Below, piece after piece: positions 45,832 through 54,454 of a DNA stretch of 64,000 nt (positions are counted from its first letter, which is position 1; each line of letters begins with the position of its first letter). Source of the stretch: Pseudobutyrivibrio ruminis AD2017 (GTDB lineage Bacteria; Bacillota; Clostridia; Lachnospirales; Lachnospiraceae). The notes beneath the pieces are model-generated. The model did no database searches. It had not been told where the DNA came from and saw nothing but the letters and a program-made list of their open reading frames with translations. The translations under genes were made by a program, and so were the position numbers. The DNA is taken from positions 62,001-126,000 of the forward strand of contig NZ_AUJQ01000005.1 of NCBI RefSeq assembly GCF_000424305.1. Reading direction: 5' to 3'.

Positions 45832-47034
45832 ATGAAAAAGTATTTTTTCCCTAGAACATTAATAGAGAAGCTGCTATTTACATTGATTATCATGGCAGTT
45901 TATTTGATTGGCAGAGAAATTCCGCTTTTCGGGGTGGATTTGGGCGCTTATGATGTTCTTAGGGGAAATACTGACGATCTTATCATGCAAACAATCGGAG
46001 GAGATAGGTATAAGACAAGTATTTTTGCTCTTGGAATATCTCCTTTTATGTTTTCTACATTGTTTATTCAAATGGCTGTGGCTGTAAAAAATGTAGATAG
46101 CAAGACTCATTCATCTCCTAAAAAAATAACATATGGAACTTTAATTTTGATGCTTGTTTGGGCTATCATTCAAGCCTGCTTTAACACCGCATCAACATTT
46201 TATTTGTTTGATGGGGCTGGTTTAGTTTTAGTAAAAATCATTTCTGGCCTTCAGATGGTTGCAGGATCATTTGTTATTCTTTGGCTTGCAACTCTTAATG
46301 GCAAATATGGTGTGGGAGGCCAGACCATTCTTATTTATGTAAATATTCTTGATAGTATCGTAAATACGATACAAGGAGAGAGTTTTGCAGATTTGAAGCT
46401 CATAGGACTTATTTGTATAGTTGCTTTGCTTATAACTATCATATTCGAAAATACGGAATACAGAATTCCTATGCAGCGTATTTCTATTCACAACATTTAT
46501 TCTGATAAAAATTATATTCCAATAAAATTAAATCCAATAGGCATGATGCCTGTCATGTTTTCTTCGGCATTTTTTATGCTTCCAGTTTATATTTCTACCT
46601 GCTTAGTTGGATGGTTTCCTGATAATGAAAATTTCATATATGTCTATGAAAATATGAATACGGGCCACGCCCTGGGGATTATTGTTTATATAGTTGCTTT
46701 ATACATAATCACTATTGTTTTTTCATTTGTATTTATAAGTCCAAAGAATCTTGCAGAAAGTATGCAAAAATCAGGAGATAGTATCACAGGACTTCGCTCT
46801 GGTAAAAGGACAAGAAGATATATAGGAAACAGATTGTTTTTGATATCTATTGTTTCAGCAACATTTATGAGCATTTTTATAGGGATGCCATTGGTGTTGC
46901 AGCTTAATGGAATGGTTGATACAGAACTGATGAGTTTGCCATCTATCGTTATTGCAATGGGAAGCATCAACTGTAATCTTTACAGAGAGCTAAGAGCTGT
47001 AAAGGATTTTGATGGCTATATACCTTTTATTTAA
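45832..47034 (+). CDS. secY2: Accessory Sec translocon channel SecY2
   Basis: A 400-residue polytopic channel protein with about ten helices, shorter than housekeeping SecY. Family features include FPRTLIEKLLFTLIIMAVYLIGREIPL at the N-terminus, the ISPFMFSTLFIQMA segment and LNPIGMMPVMFSSAFFMLP. A TTG at 45820 is in frame but abuts its ribosome site; ATG 45832 behind AAGGA is more likely. It forms the membrane pore for the glycosylated adhesin. Confidence 0.88.
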   Translation: MKKYFFPRTLIEKLLFTLIIMAVYLIGREIPLFGVDLGAYDVLRGNTDDLIMQTIGGDRYKTSIFALGISPFMFSTLFIQMAVAVKNVDSKTHSSPKKITYGTLILMLVWAIIQACFNTASTFYLFDGAGLVLVKIISGLQMVAGSFVILWLATLNGKYGVGGQTILIYVNILDSIVNTIQGESFADLKLIGLICIVALLITIIFENTEYRIPMQRISIHNIYSDKNYIPIKLNPIGMMPVMFSSAFFMLPVYISTCLVGWFPDNENFIYVYENMNTGHALGIIVYIVALYIITIVFSFVFISPKNLAESMQKSGDSITGLRSGKRTRRYIGNRLFLISIVSATFMSIFIGMPLVLQLNGMVDTELMSLPSIVIAMGSINCNLYRELRAVKDFDGYIPFI

Positions 47035-47059
47035 AAGTTGTTTTGATTGGAGACAGGTA

Positions 47060-48649
47060 ATGCTTTATTTTATTCCAGCATGGTATCAATTGAATAGCTT
47101 TAAGGAATTGGAGCAAAGCTGGCACACTAGACGTATGCATACGGAGTTTGACGATACGGTTAAGCATGTGCAGATGTTTTATCGAAATGGAATCAATGAT
47201 TTTACCATTTTGCTTTTAAGTCACGCCCCAAATTTTAGACATTTCCTACACAGGCAGGGAGTTTTTCATGCGCCATATCTATCTGTGTTTGATTCAATAC
47301 AGGAGGTAAGGGGCAAGAAGGTAGCGGTTTTTTCTTTTCATAATCTTGATTGGCCTGAGGAAATTGAATTTGTCTACACGCCTTTTGTTGTACTTGCTTA
47401 TCTGCATGGAAAGAAATACGCCCAGATTAACTTTGGCGAGGCAGGCAATCCAATCGAAGTAAGTATGTATGAAAATGATGTGATAATCAGGCGAAACATC
47501 TATGACGATAGAGGTTTTATATCTGCAACAGAGCTTTACGAGGATGGAAATATCGCATATACGGACTATCTTACAGAAGAGGGCATAGTGAAGATGCGAA
47601 TCATGGCAGATGATGGCCAGGTTCATATAAATGAAAAGGCTAACACCTATTTGGTTTTCAAGCAGGACGGTATCACCAAAAAGCAGTTTGAAAAAAACGT
47701 ATATGATAGCATAGCGCAGGTTATTTTGGAGGTGTTGAATGCCCATTTGGAATATGGAGATGATGATATATTCTGCATTGCCATGCATGAACTGAACGTG
47801 CTTATCACGAAGGATTTGATTGGAGATAGAAAATCGATTCTATCCTTTTATGGTGACAGATACAGGATTAAGGATCATGAGGAAGGCAAGGAATTGGTAA
47901 CAAAGGCCAGCTATATCATCACTGATTCAGAGGCAACCACCAGATATCTCAAACGTGAAATGGGCAAGGAGTTAGAAAACATCATCGATATTTCTCCTTA
48001 CGATACCAGAATGGATTTTGGAATAAGCGAGCAGCTGACAGTCCAGAAGATATTAGTTCCTGTGGATGATTTGCCGGAGAAAAGATTTAAGGCACTTATT
48101 ATTAATCTGGCAAAATATCTTACAACAAATGAGAATGCAATGGTTCATATATTCACAAGAAATGCCAAGTACGACCTGCCAGATATTTTGATTAATTCAA
48201 TTGCAGACATCATAGAGGCGGCAGGCTACGATAGGCGAATGGCCATCGGCGAAAAAAAGGATGAATTAGATGATGAGGAGAAAATCCCAGTAAGATTTTT
48301 CATAGAACAATGTGTGGATGAATTGTCGGTAAGTAAATGCATTAGAGAACAAAGAATCATGATTGATATGAGACACAATCCTGATTTGTTCTTGCAGATA
48401 AACTGTATTAGCATGGCAATTCCGCAGATTGTTCGCAGGGAAACACAGTACATGCAAAACGGTTACAACGGATTTGTGGTGAAGGAATTTGAACGTATCC
48501 CAGTGGCTTTGGATTATTTCTTAGGAAGTCTTGCTAACTGGAATCAGGCTAAGGTCTATTCCTATGAAATTAGTCAGAAGTTTACAACAAAGCATCTGAT
48601 TGAAAAGTGGGAGATGGTTCGTAGTGCATTAAGCCTTAAAGCTGAATAA
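47060..48649 (+). CDS. asp1: Accessory Sec system protein Asp1
   Basis: A 529-residue protein of the Asp1 family, which has a GT-B glycosyltransferase-like fold without known activity and binds Asp2, Asp3 and SecA2. The start MLYFIPAWYQ is the family's hallmark, and the region WHTRRMHTEFDDTVKHVQMFYRN also fits. The frame is open from 47009, but GGAG spaced seven bases from ATG 47060 gives the expected N-terminus and length. It begins 25 bp after secY2. Confidence 0.87.
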   Translation: MLYFIPAWYQLNSFKELEQSWHTRRMHTEFDDTVKHVQMFYRNGINDFTILLLSHAPNFRHFLHRQGVFHAPYLSVFDSIQEVRGKKVAVFSFHNLDWPEEIEFVYTPFVVLAYLHGKKYAQINFGEAGNPIEVSMYENDVIIRRNIYDDRGFISATELYEDGNIAYTDYLTEEGIVKMRIMADDGQVHINEKANTYLVFKQDGITKKQFEKNVYDSIAQVILEVLNAHLEYGDDDIFCIAMHELNVLITKDLIGDRKSILSFYGDRYRIKDHEEGKELVTKASYIITDSEATTRYLKREMGKELENIIDISPYDTRMDFGISEQLTVQKILVPVDDLPEKRFKALIINLAKYLTTNENAMVHIFTRNAKYDLPDILINSIADIIEAAGYDRRMAIGEKKDELDDEEKIPVRFFIEQCVDELSVSKCIREQRIMIDMRHNPDLFLQINCISMAIPQIVRRETQYMQNGYNGFVVKEFERIPVALDYFLGSLANWNQAKVYSYEISQKFTTKHLIEKWEMVRSALSLKAE

Positions 48650-48659
48650 AGGGGAAATT

Positions 48660-49094
48660 ATGAATAACACAAGTTGGCCAATCTATTGGCTGGAATACAG
48701 CAGTAATGCATATCTGTATGGCTCAGAAATTGAATATCTGGCAAAGAACAATGTTCATTTTAAAAACAATCTGATGCCACCTGGAACAGTCATAAAGGAA
48801 TGGTATTCCATGACAAACTACCAGGCCAGCAGGACGGAGCCATCCCTGCCGATAATAGACGGCGAAAGCCATTATCATATCAAGATAGATGTGGAAACTC
48901 CTGATGGAAAGGGATGTCTTGTTAGACTTGTTTTTCTGGACAGATACGAAAGAGAAGCAGGGGATTTTACCATAAGAGGAAAAGAGGCGGATTTTAGCTG
49001 CCCGCTTAAAACCTATAGCTACAAAATGCAGCTAATCAACGGGGGAATGACGGAATTTACATATCATTCAATCACTATTGAGGAAATAGAATGA
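48660..49094 (+). CDS. asp3: Accessory Sec system protein Asp3
   Basis: A 144-residue small protein matching Asp3: WPIYWLEYSSNAYLYGSEI at the start, a beta-rich domain with SHYHIKIDVETPDGKGCLVR, and a C-terminal EFTYHSITIEEIE. Asp3 forms the core of the Asp1-3 complex and contacts the Ser-rich substrate. AAAGGGGA precedes the ATG, and the stop overlaps the secA2 start by four bases. Confidence 0.85.
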   Translation: MNNTSWPIYWLEYSSNAYLYGSEIEYLAKNNVHFKNNLMPPGTVIKEWYSMTNYQASRTEPSLPIIDGESHYHIKIDVETPDGKGCLVRLVFLDRYEREAGDFTIRGKEADFSCPLKTYSYKMQLINGGMTEFTYHSITIEEIE

Positions 49095-51439
49095 AGATAG
49101 TAAAAACAAAGTCTACAGTTAAAAAGTTAATAAGGGATTTGAAAAAGGTTAAGGCCCTGAAGGACAAAATGGAGCAGCTTAGTGATGATGAGCTAAAGGG
49201 GATGACTGAGCTTTTTAGACAGCGATTTGAGGCCGGCGAATCCTTGAATGATATCCTGCCAGAGGCTTTTGCTGCCATGTGTGAAGCGGACAAAAGAGTT
49301 CTTGGCATGTTTCCTTTTGATGTTCAGATTTTGGCTGGCATCGCATTGCACAGGGGATATTTGGCAGAGATGAACACAGGTGAAGGAAAGACTTTGACTG
49401 CAACTCTCCCGATGTACCTAAATGGCTTGACTGGTAAAGGAGCCATTCTTGTTACTAACAACGAATATCTAGCACTGCGTGATGCCGAGGAAATGGGACC
49501 AGCCTATGAATTTATGGGGCTTACCGTAAAAGCTGGTGTAAAAAGAGACGAGGATGACCGATTTGATAACAAGGAAAAGAAGGTAATCTACCAGGTCGAT
49601 ATCGTATATACCACACATTCAGCGTTGGGATTTGATTATCTGATTAACAATCTGGTTAAATCCAGTGAAGAAAGGTTTTTAAGACCATTTAATTACATCA
49701 TCATTGATGAGGCGGATTCGGTTCTACTGGATAGCGCCAGCACACCGCTTGTAATTTCCGGCTCACCACGTGTTCAGTCTAATCTGTATGAGGCTGCGGA
49801 TTTCTTTGTTCGAACCCTTAGAGAGGATGAGGATTATGAGGTGGAAGAAAAAAATGTGTGGTTCACGGAAAAGGGCTTGAGCTACGCAGAAGAATATTTT
49901 GGAATAGATAATATTTTTGACCCTGAGTATTTTGAAATCTACAGACATTTGGTGTTGGCTCTTCGTGCTCACAAAATAATAGAAAAAGGCACGGAGTATA
50001 TGATTTCAGAATCAGGGGAGGTAGCTCTTATCGATGCAAGCTCAGGCCGAATGCTAAAGGGCGTTAAGCTAAGAGGCGGCCAGCATCAGGCTATTGAATG
50101 TAAGGAGCAGGCGGAAATAACTCAGGAAAATCGTTCCATGGCGTCGATAACTTATCAGAATTTCTTTTCAATGTTCCCTAAGATGGCGGGAATGAGTGGA
50201 ACCATCTATGATGCCAAGGATGAGCTTATGGAGGTTTATGGAAAAGAGGTTGTGGTGATTCCAACTAATAATCCTATTAGGCGAGTGGATTGTCCGGATT
50301 GGTATTTTAGCGATTCCAGTAAACAGTTTGAGGCGGCAATTAGGCTGGCGGTGAAAAAGCATGATAGTGGTCAGCCAGTGCTTATAGTTACAACTATGAT
50401 TTCTGATACGGAAATCATTTCCAATCTTTTGGTTAAAGAGGGAATCCCACATTCGGTGTTGAATGCCAACAATGCTTTCTGGGAGGCGGACATCATAAAG
50501 GAAGCAGGTCAGCTGGGCGCCATGACTGTTGCTACATCAATGGCAGGGCGTGGAACTGATATCAAGCTTGGACCAGGTGTTAAAGAGCTGGGCGGGCTTG
50601 CTGTTATCGGCGTTGGCCGAATGCTAAATGTACGAGATGAAAGACAGGCCAGAGGAAGGGCTGGACGACAGGGCGACCCAGGCTACAGCAGGTTTATAGT
50701 ATCGTTGGAGGATGACATTGTCGAAAAAGGTACGGATTCAGAAAAGCTAAAGAAATATATCGATGGTAAGAGGCGCATCAGCGATTGGAGAGTGAAGCGA
50801 ATCGTCAACAAGGCTCAGCGTATTAACGAAGAGCTTGGAAGCGCTAACAGGAAAACCTCAAAGGATTATGACGTGGTTTTACAGTTGGAGCGAAAGCTCA
50901 TGTACGATACCAGAGATAGGCTGCTTGATGGTGGAACCTTAGAGGACGAAAAGATAAAGGCAATTGCCGAGGAAAACATAGATGGATTTTTAACGGCTAA
51001 TAGAAAGCTTTCGAAGGCGGATTTAAACAGATTCATTTTGGATAACATATCCTACGAAATGGAAAAGAATATGAGATATTTGGATCTTAGTGATAGGGCC
51101 CAGGTGAAGGCTTATATGTTAAAGCGAGTGGAAAAATCCTTGGAGGAAAAGCGAAAGGCTATTGATTCAGATAATGGAATGAAGGATTTTGTCAGGGTAT
51201 CGGCACTGTCAGCTATTGACGAGGCCTGGATAGAACAGGTGGATTATTTGCAACAGCTGCAGCCTGCGGTATCAGGTCGTAGCAGTGCCCAGCGAAATCT
51301 TATGTACGAATACCATGCCGAGGCGCTGGAATCCTTTAGAAAAATGGAAAAGAGAATTAAAGGCAATATTATGCGTAATATACTTCTTTCCGAAGTATCT
51401 ATGGATGAGAAGGACAGACTGCACATTATACTCCCATAG
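49091..51439 (+). CDS. secA2: Accessory Sec translocase ATPase SecA2
   Basis: A 782-residue SecA-family motor, close to the length of streptococcal SecA2 (about 790) and without the zinc-binding C-terminal tail of housekeeping SecA. Visible motifs are Walker A MNTGEGKT (K100), DEAD box at 206-209, the preprotein-crosslinking segments after it, and ATSMAGRGTDIKL with GRAGRQGDPG (motif VI) in the second nucleotide-binding domain. It drives export of the serine-rich adhesin through SecY2. It is translated from a 4-bp overlap with asp3. Confidence 0.93.
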   Translation: MKIVKTKSTVKKLIRDLKKVKALKDKMEQLSDDELKGMTELFRQRFEAGESLNDILPEAFAAMCEADKRVLGMFPFDVQILAGIALHRGYLAEMNTGEGKTLTATLPMYLNGLTGKGAILVTNNEYLALRDAEEMGPAYEFMGLTVKAGVKRDEDDRFDNKEKKVIYQVDIVYTTHSALGFDYLINNLVKSSEERFLRPFNYIIIDEADSVLLDSASTPLVISGSPRVQSNLYEAADFFVRTLREDEDYEVEEKNVWFTEKGLSYAEEYFGIDNIFDPEYFEIYRHLVLALRAHKIIEKGTEYMISESGEVALIDASSGRMLKGVKLRGGQHQAIECKEQAEITQENRSMASITYQNFFSMFPKMAGMSGTIYDAKDELMEVYGKEVVVIPTNNPIRRVDCPDWYFSDSSKQFEAAIRLAVKKHDSGQPVLIVTTMISDTEIISNLLVKEGIPHSVLNANNAFWEADIIKEAGQLGAMTVATSMAGRGTDIKLGPGVKELGGLAVIGVGRMLNVRDERQARGRAGRQGDPGYSRFIVSLEDDIVEKGTDSEKLKKYIDGKRRISDWRVKRIVNKAQRINEELGSANRKTSKDYDVVLQLERKLMYDTRDRLLDGGTLEDEKIKAIAEENIDGFLTANRKLSKADLNRFILDNISYEMEKNMRYLDLSDRAQVKAYMLKRVEKSLEEKRKAIDSDNGMKDFVRVSALSAIDEAWIEQVDYLQQLQPAVSGRSSAQRNLMYEYHAEALESFRKMEKRIKGNIMRNILLSEVSMDEKDRLHIILP

Positions 51440-51447
51440 GAGGCTGC

Positions 51448-52944
51448 ATGATTTATAACTTTAACCTGGGCATTGGCTGGGCCAGTTCGGGTGTTGAATA
51501 CGCCCAAAGCTACCGAGCCAAGGTGCTTCGAAACATAAACAAGCCAGCAAAATTCATTTTCACTGACATGTTTCCTAGAGACAATCTTATCGATATGACC
51601 AGGAACATCGGCTTTGAGGATGATGAAATCATTTGGCTTTATACTTTTTTCACGGACCAGAAGCTGGGGCCTGTTACATTTACTTTGGAGGATTTGAAGG
51701 CTACCTTAGGTGGGCGCGACTTTACCTATGACCGGGATGGGAAGATTGGAAGGTTTGTGTTTGATGGGGATAACAACTTTTATCGAATCTACTTCGTAAA
51801 TGCGGATTCAGATTTGGTCCACAGGGTGGAGATGGTATCTCGTGGCCGCCTGGTGAGAAAGGATTATTTCATTACTGGAAGGGTGTTTAGCGAATACTAC
51901 GCACCTTTGGATGGCAAGGCTCACATGTATCATCGCAGGTTCTTTAATCAGGACGGAAGTCTTGCTTACGAAGAGATAAACGATGATGGGGATGTGATGT
52001 TCAAGTTCGCTGACAAGCTAATCTGCTCCAAGGAGGAGCTTGTAGGATATATGACATCTAAGCTTTCTCTTACAGCTGATGATGTAGTACTCATTGATAG
52101 GACCACGGGAATCGGCCAGGCTATTTTAGAAAATGCTGGTGCTGCAAAGGTTGGAGTTGTCATCCACGCAGACCATTTTAGCGAAGGGGCAACAGATGAT
52201 GACAATATCTTATGGAACAATTATTACGAATATGCCTTTGCAATGCATGAACATATCAGCTTTTACGTGACAGCTACTGAGGCTCAGCGAAAGCTTCTGA
52301 TAGAGCAATTTGAAAAATATCTAAAGGTTACACCTAACGTATATACGATACCTGTAGGGGCGCTGAAGGAATTGAAGTATCCTGGTAAGGCCAGAAAGCC
52401 ATATTCTCTTATAACCGCATCGCGTCTGGCTACAGAAAAGCATGTGGATTGGTTAGTGGATGCGGTGGCAACTGTTCATAAGGATATTCCTGAAATCACT
52501 CTTGATATATACGGAAGGGGAGGCGCAGAAAAAGCCTTAAAGGAGCAAATCAGCAAGCTTGGCGCAGATTCCTATATACGATTGATGGGTCAATACGATC
52601 TTGAGGATATTTACATAAACTACGAGGCTTATCTGTCAGCTTCCACCAGCGAGGGCTTTGGACTAACCCTGATGGAGGCCATAGGCTCAGGTCTTCCAAT
52701 CATCGGCTTTGATGTGCGATACGGAAATAAGAATTTTATCGATGAGGGAAAAAACGGATATAAGCTGCCTTACAATGCTGGAATCGAAAAATCTAGGCGG
52801 CAGAAAATGTTTGTGGATGCAATAAAGAAGCTCTTTACAGATGGTAATTTAGAAGAAAAACGCAATCACTCATACGAGAAGGCGAAGGATTATCTGGCTA
52901 GTGAAGTGGAGGCAAAATGGAAAAATCTACTGGAGAAGATATAG
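51448..52944 (+). CDS. gtfA: SRRP glycosyltransferase GtfA (O-GlcNAc transferase catalytic subunit)
   Basis: A 498-residue GT-B enzyme. The start MIYNFNLGIGWASSGVEYAQ is typical of GtfA/Gtf1, followed by the family's inserted substrate-binding domain. In the C-terminal half the donor-binding region (ITASRLATEKHVDWLVDAV) and the EGFGLTLMEAIGSGLP (EX7E) motif are clear. With GtfB it attaches GlcNAc to Ser/Thr of the adhesin in the cytosol. AGGAGG lies just before the ATG; it overlaps gtfB by 28 bp. Confidence 0.92.
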   Translation: MIYNFNLGIGWASSGVEYAQSYRAKVLRNINKPAKFIFTDMFPRDNLIDMTRNIGFEDDEIIWLYTFFTDQKLGPVTFTLEDLKATLGGRDFTYDRDGKIGRFVFDGDNNFYRIYFVNADSDLVHRVEMVSRGRLVRKDYFITGRVFSEYYAPLDGKAHMYHRRFFNQDGSLAYEEINDDGDVMFKFADKLICSKEELVGYMTSKLSLTADDVVLIDRTTGIGQAILENAGAAKVGVVIHADHFSEGATDDDNILWNNYYEYAFAMHEHISFYVTATEAQRKLLIEQFEKYLKVTPNVYTIPVGALKELKYPGKARKPYSLITASRLATEKHVDWLVDAVATVHKDIPEITLDIYGRGGAEKALKEQISKLGADSYIRLMGQYDLEDIYINYEAYLSASTSEGFGLTLMEAIGSGLPIIGFDVRYGNKNFIDEGKNGYKLPYNAGIEKSRRQKMFVDAIKKLFTDGNLEEKRNHSYEKAKDYLASEVEAKWKNLLEKI

Positions 52945-54257
52945 TTTTATTGTTTGATTATTATAATCAAGGAAGCAGGGATTTGCTGGCCTCTTTTTTG
53001 AATGCAGGCATGCAGGTGAAGGCTGCAGTTATCAATGATGACGGCTTTTTGCCTGATAATGTGGAAAATGTTTTTGAATATTTCCTTGGCCCATTTTACG
53101 AGGGGCAGCCACTGTATTTTAATCAATTAAAGGTGCCAACATACTGGGAGATAAGTGGAAACAACAGTAACGGCAGTGTTCATGATAAATCAAAGGAGAG
53201 AGGACGAATCTTCTACAGCGAGCCTAAAAATAAACGCCAGGTAAAGGTGGTGGACTGGCTGGATGATGAGGGGAAGGTTAAAGCCAGTGACCACTACAAT
53301 AAATACGGGGTCTGCTACGCCAGAACCATTTTTAATAAAGACGAAAAGAAGGTTAGCAAATCCTATTTTGACAAGGACGGAGCAGAAATCATTGTAGAAA
53401 ACTTCGTCACTGGGGACATTATTTTAAACTATGAGGGTGTTACAAATATTTTTAAAAACAGAACGGAGTTCGTGGTTTATTATCTCAAGCACAAGGGCTA
53501 CAATAACTGCAGGTTATTCTTTAATTCCCTGTCTATTCCATTTTTTGTGTCGAATGCGTTGCCTGCAGATGAAAATCGTAAATGCGATATTTTGTTTTGG
53601 CAGGAAACAATTGGTGGCGAAATCCCTGGAAATATGCAGCTGATTCTTGATAACAAGGTTGGCAGATGTAAGAGGATAGCAGTGCAAAACAGTGTTTCCT
53701 ACGATAAGCTGAAAAAGCTTAGTGGCGCTGAAAAAATCATATTTAAGCTAGGTTACATCTATCCATTTGAAAAACCAAACCTGGGGAGAAAGGAAGCGTT
53801 GATTTGTACCAACACTGAAAACGTGGAAAAGCTAAAGGAGGTCGTTGCGGCACTGCCAGAAGTGAAGTTTCATGTGGCGGCCCTTACGGAAATGTCCCAA
53901 AAGCTTCTCAGCCACGAAAGATACGATAACGTTATCATGTATCCTAATATAAAAATGTCTACATTACACACTTTGTTTGTTCAATGCGATTATTATTTGG
54001 ACATAAATCATGAGGGGGAAATTGTAAACGCAACGAGACAAGCTTTCATACAAAATCAGTTGATTTTAGCATTTAATGAAACATCTCACGGAGCTTTTTA
54101 TACGGCACCTGAAAATCGCTTTGATTCTAAGGATTTTAGAAAACTGATATATCGCCTAAAAGATTTACTCAATGATAAAGATAAGTTGAAAAAAGCTGTT
54201 GAAAGCCAGCAAAAATGGGCGTTGACAGCGAATTCAGATGATTATGATATTAATTGA
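52917..54257 (+). CDS. gtfB: SRRP glycosyltransferase chaperone GtfB
   Basis: A 446-residue GT-B-like partner of GtfA that binds the acceptor and stabilises the complex. Features include VLLFDYYNQGSRDLLASFL near the start, the middle domain VKVVDWLDDEGKVKASDHYN, and YYLDINHEGEIVNATRQAF near the C-terminus. It starts within the end of gtfA, as usual for this pair. It is the last gene of the accessory Sec operon; asp4 and asp5 do not follow. Confidence 0.9.
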   Translation: MEKSTGEDIVLLFDYYNQGSRDLLASFLNAGMQVKAAVINDDGFLPDNVENVFEYFLGPFYEGQPLYFNQLKVPTYWEISGNNSNGSVHDKSKERGRIFYSEPKNKRQVKVVDWLDDEGKVKASDHYNKYGVCYARTIFNKDEKKVSKSYFDKDGAEIIVENFVTGDIILNYEGVTNIFKNRTEFVVYYLKHKGYNNCRLFFNSLSIPFFVSNALPADENRKCDILFWQETIGGEIPGNMQLILDNKVGRCKRIAVQNSVSYDKLKKLSGAEKIIFKLGYIYPFEKPNLGRKEALICTNTENVEKLKEVVAALPEVKFHVAALTEMSQKLLSHERYDNVIMYPNIKMSTLHTLFVQCDYYLDINHEGEIVNATRQAFIQNQLILAFNETSHGAFYTAPENRFDSKDFRKLIYRLKDLLNDKDKLKKAVESQQKWALTANSDDYDIN

Positions 54258-54277
54258 AAACGGAAACTAATGTCAGA

Positions 54278-54326
54278 CAGTAGGGTTTTACATGAAAAGT
54301 GCACAAAAAACTCTACTGTTTTTTTA
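54278..54326 (+). terminator. Rho-independent terminator of the accessory Sec operon
   Basis: CAGTAGGGTTTT pairs with AAAAACTCTACTG across a loop of about 16 nt (one G-T pair), followed by eight T. Confidence 0.8.
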
Positions 54327-54384
54327 TACTTTGTATAGTATTTTTTGTTTGATATGGTCTGTTAAGTGTGTTTAAATAGTAGAG

Positions 54385-54416
54385 GACCGTCTGAAACCCC
54401 GTTTAAAACAGCGGTC
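54385..54416 (+). promoter_or_regulatory. Leader hairpin upstream of ppdK
   Basis: GACCG-CTG pairs with CAG-CGGTC (one bulged T) around an A+T-rich loop, 38 bp before the ppdK start codon. It has no T run, so a role in mRNA stability or control is possible but unproven. Confidence 0.35.
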
Positions 54417-54454
54417 TGAAGAATAATGTTTTTATATAGTAGGAGGATTATGTA

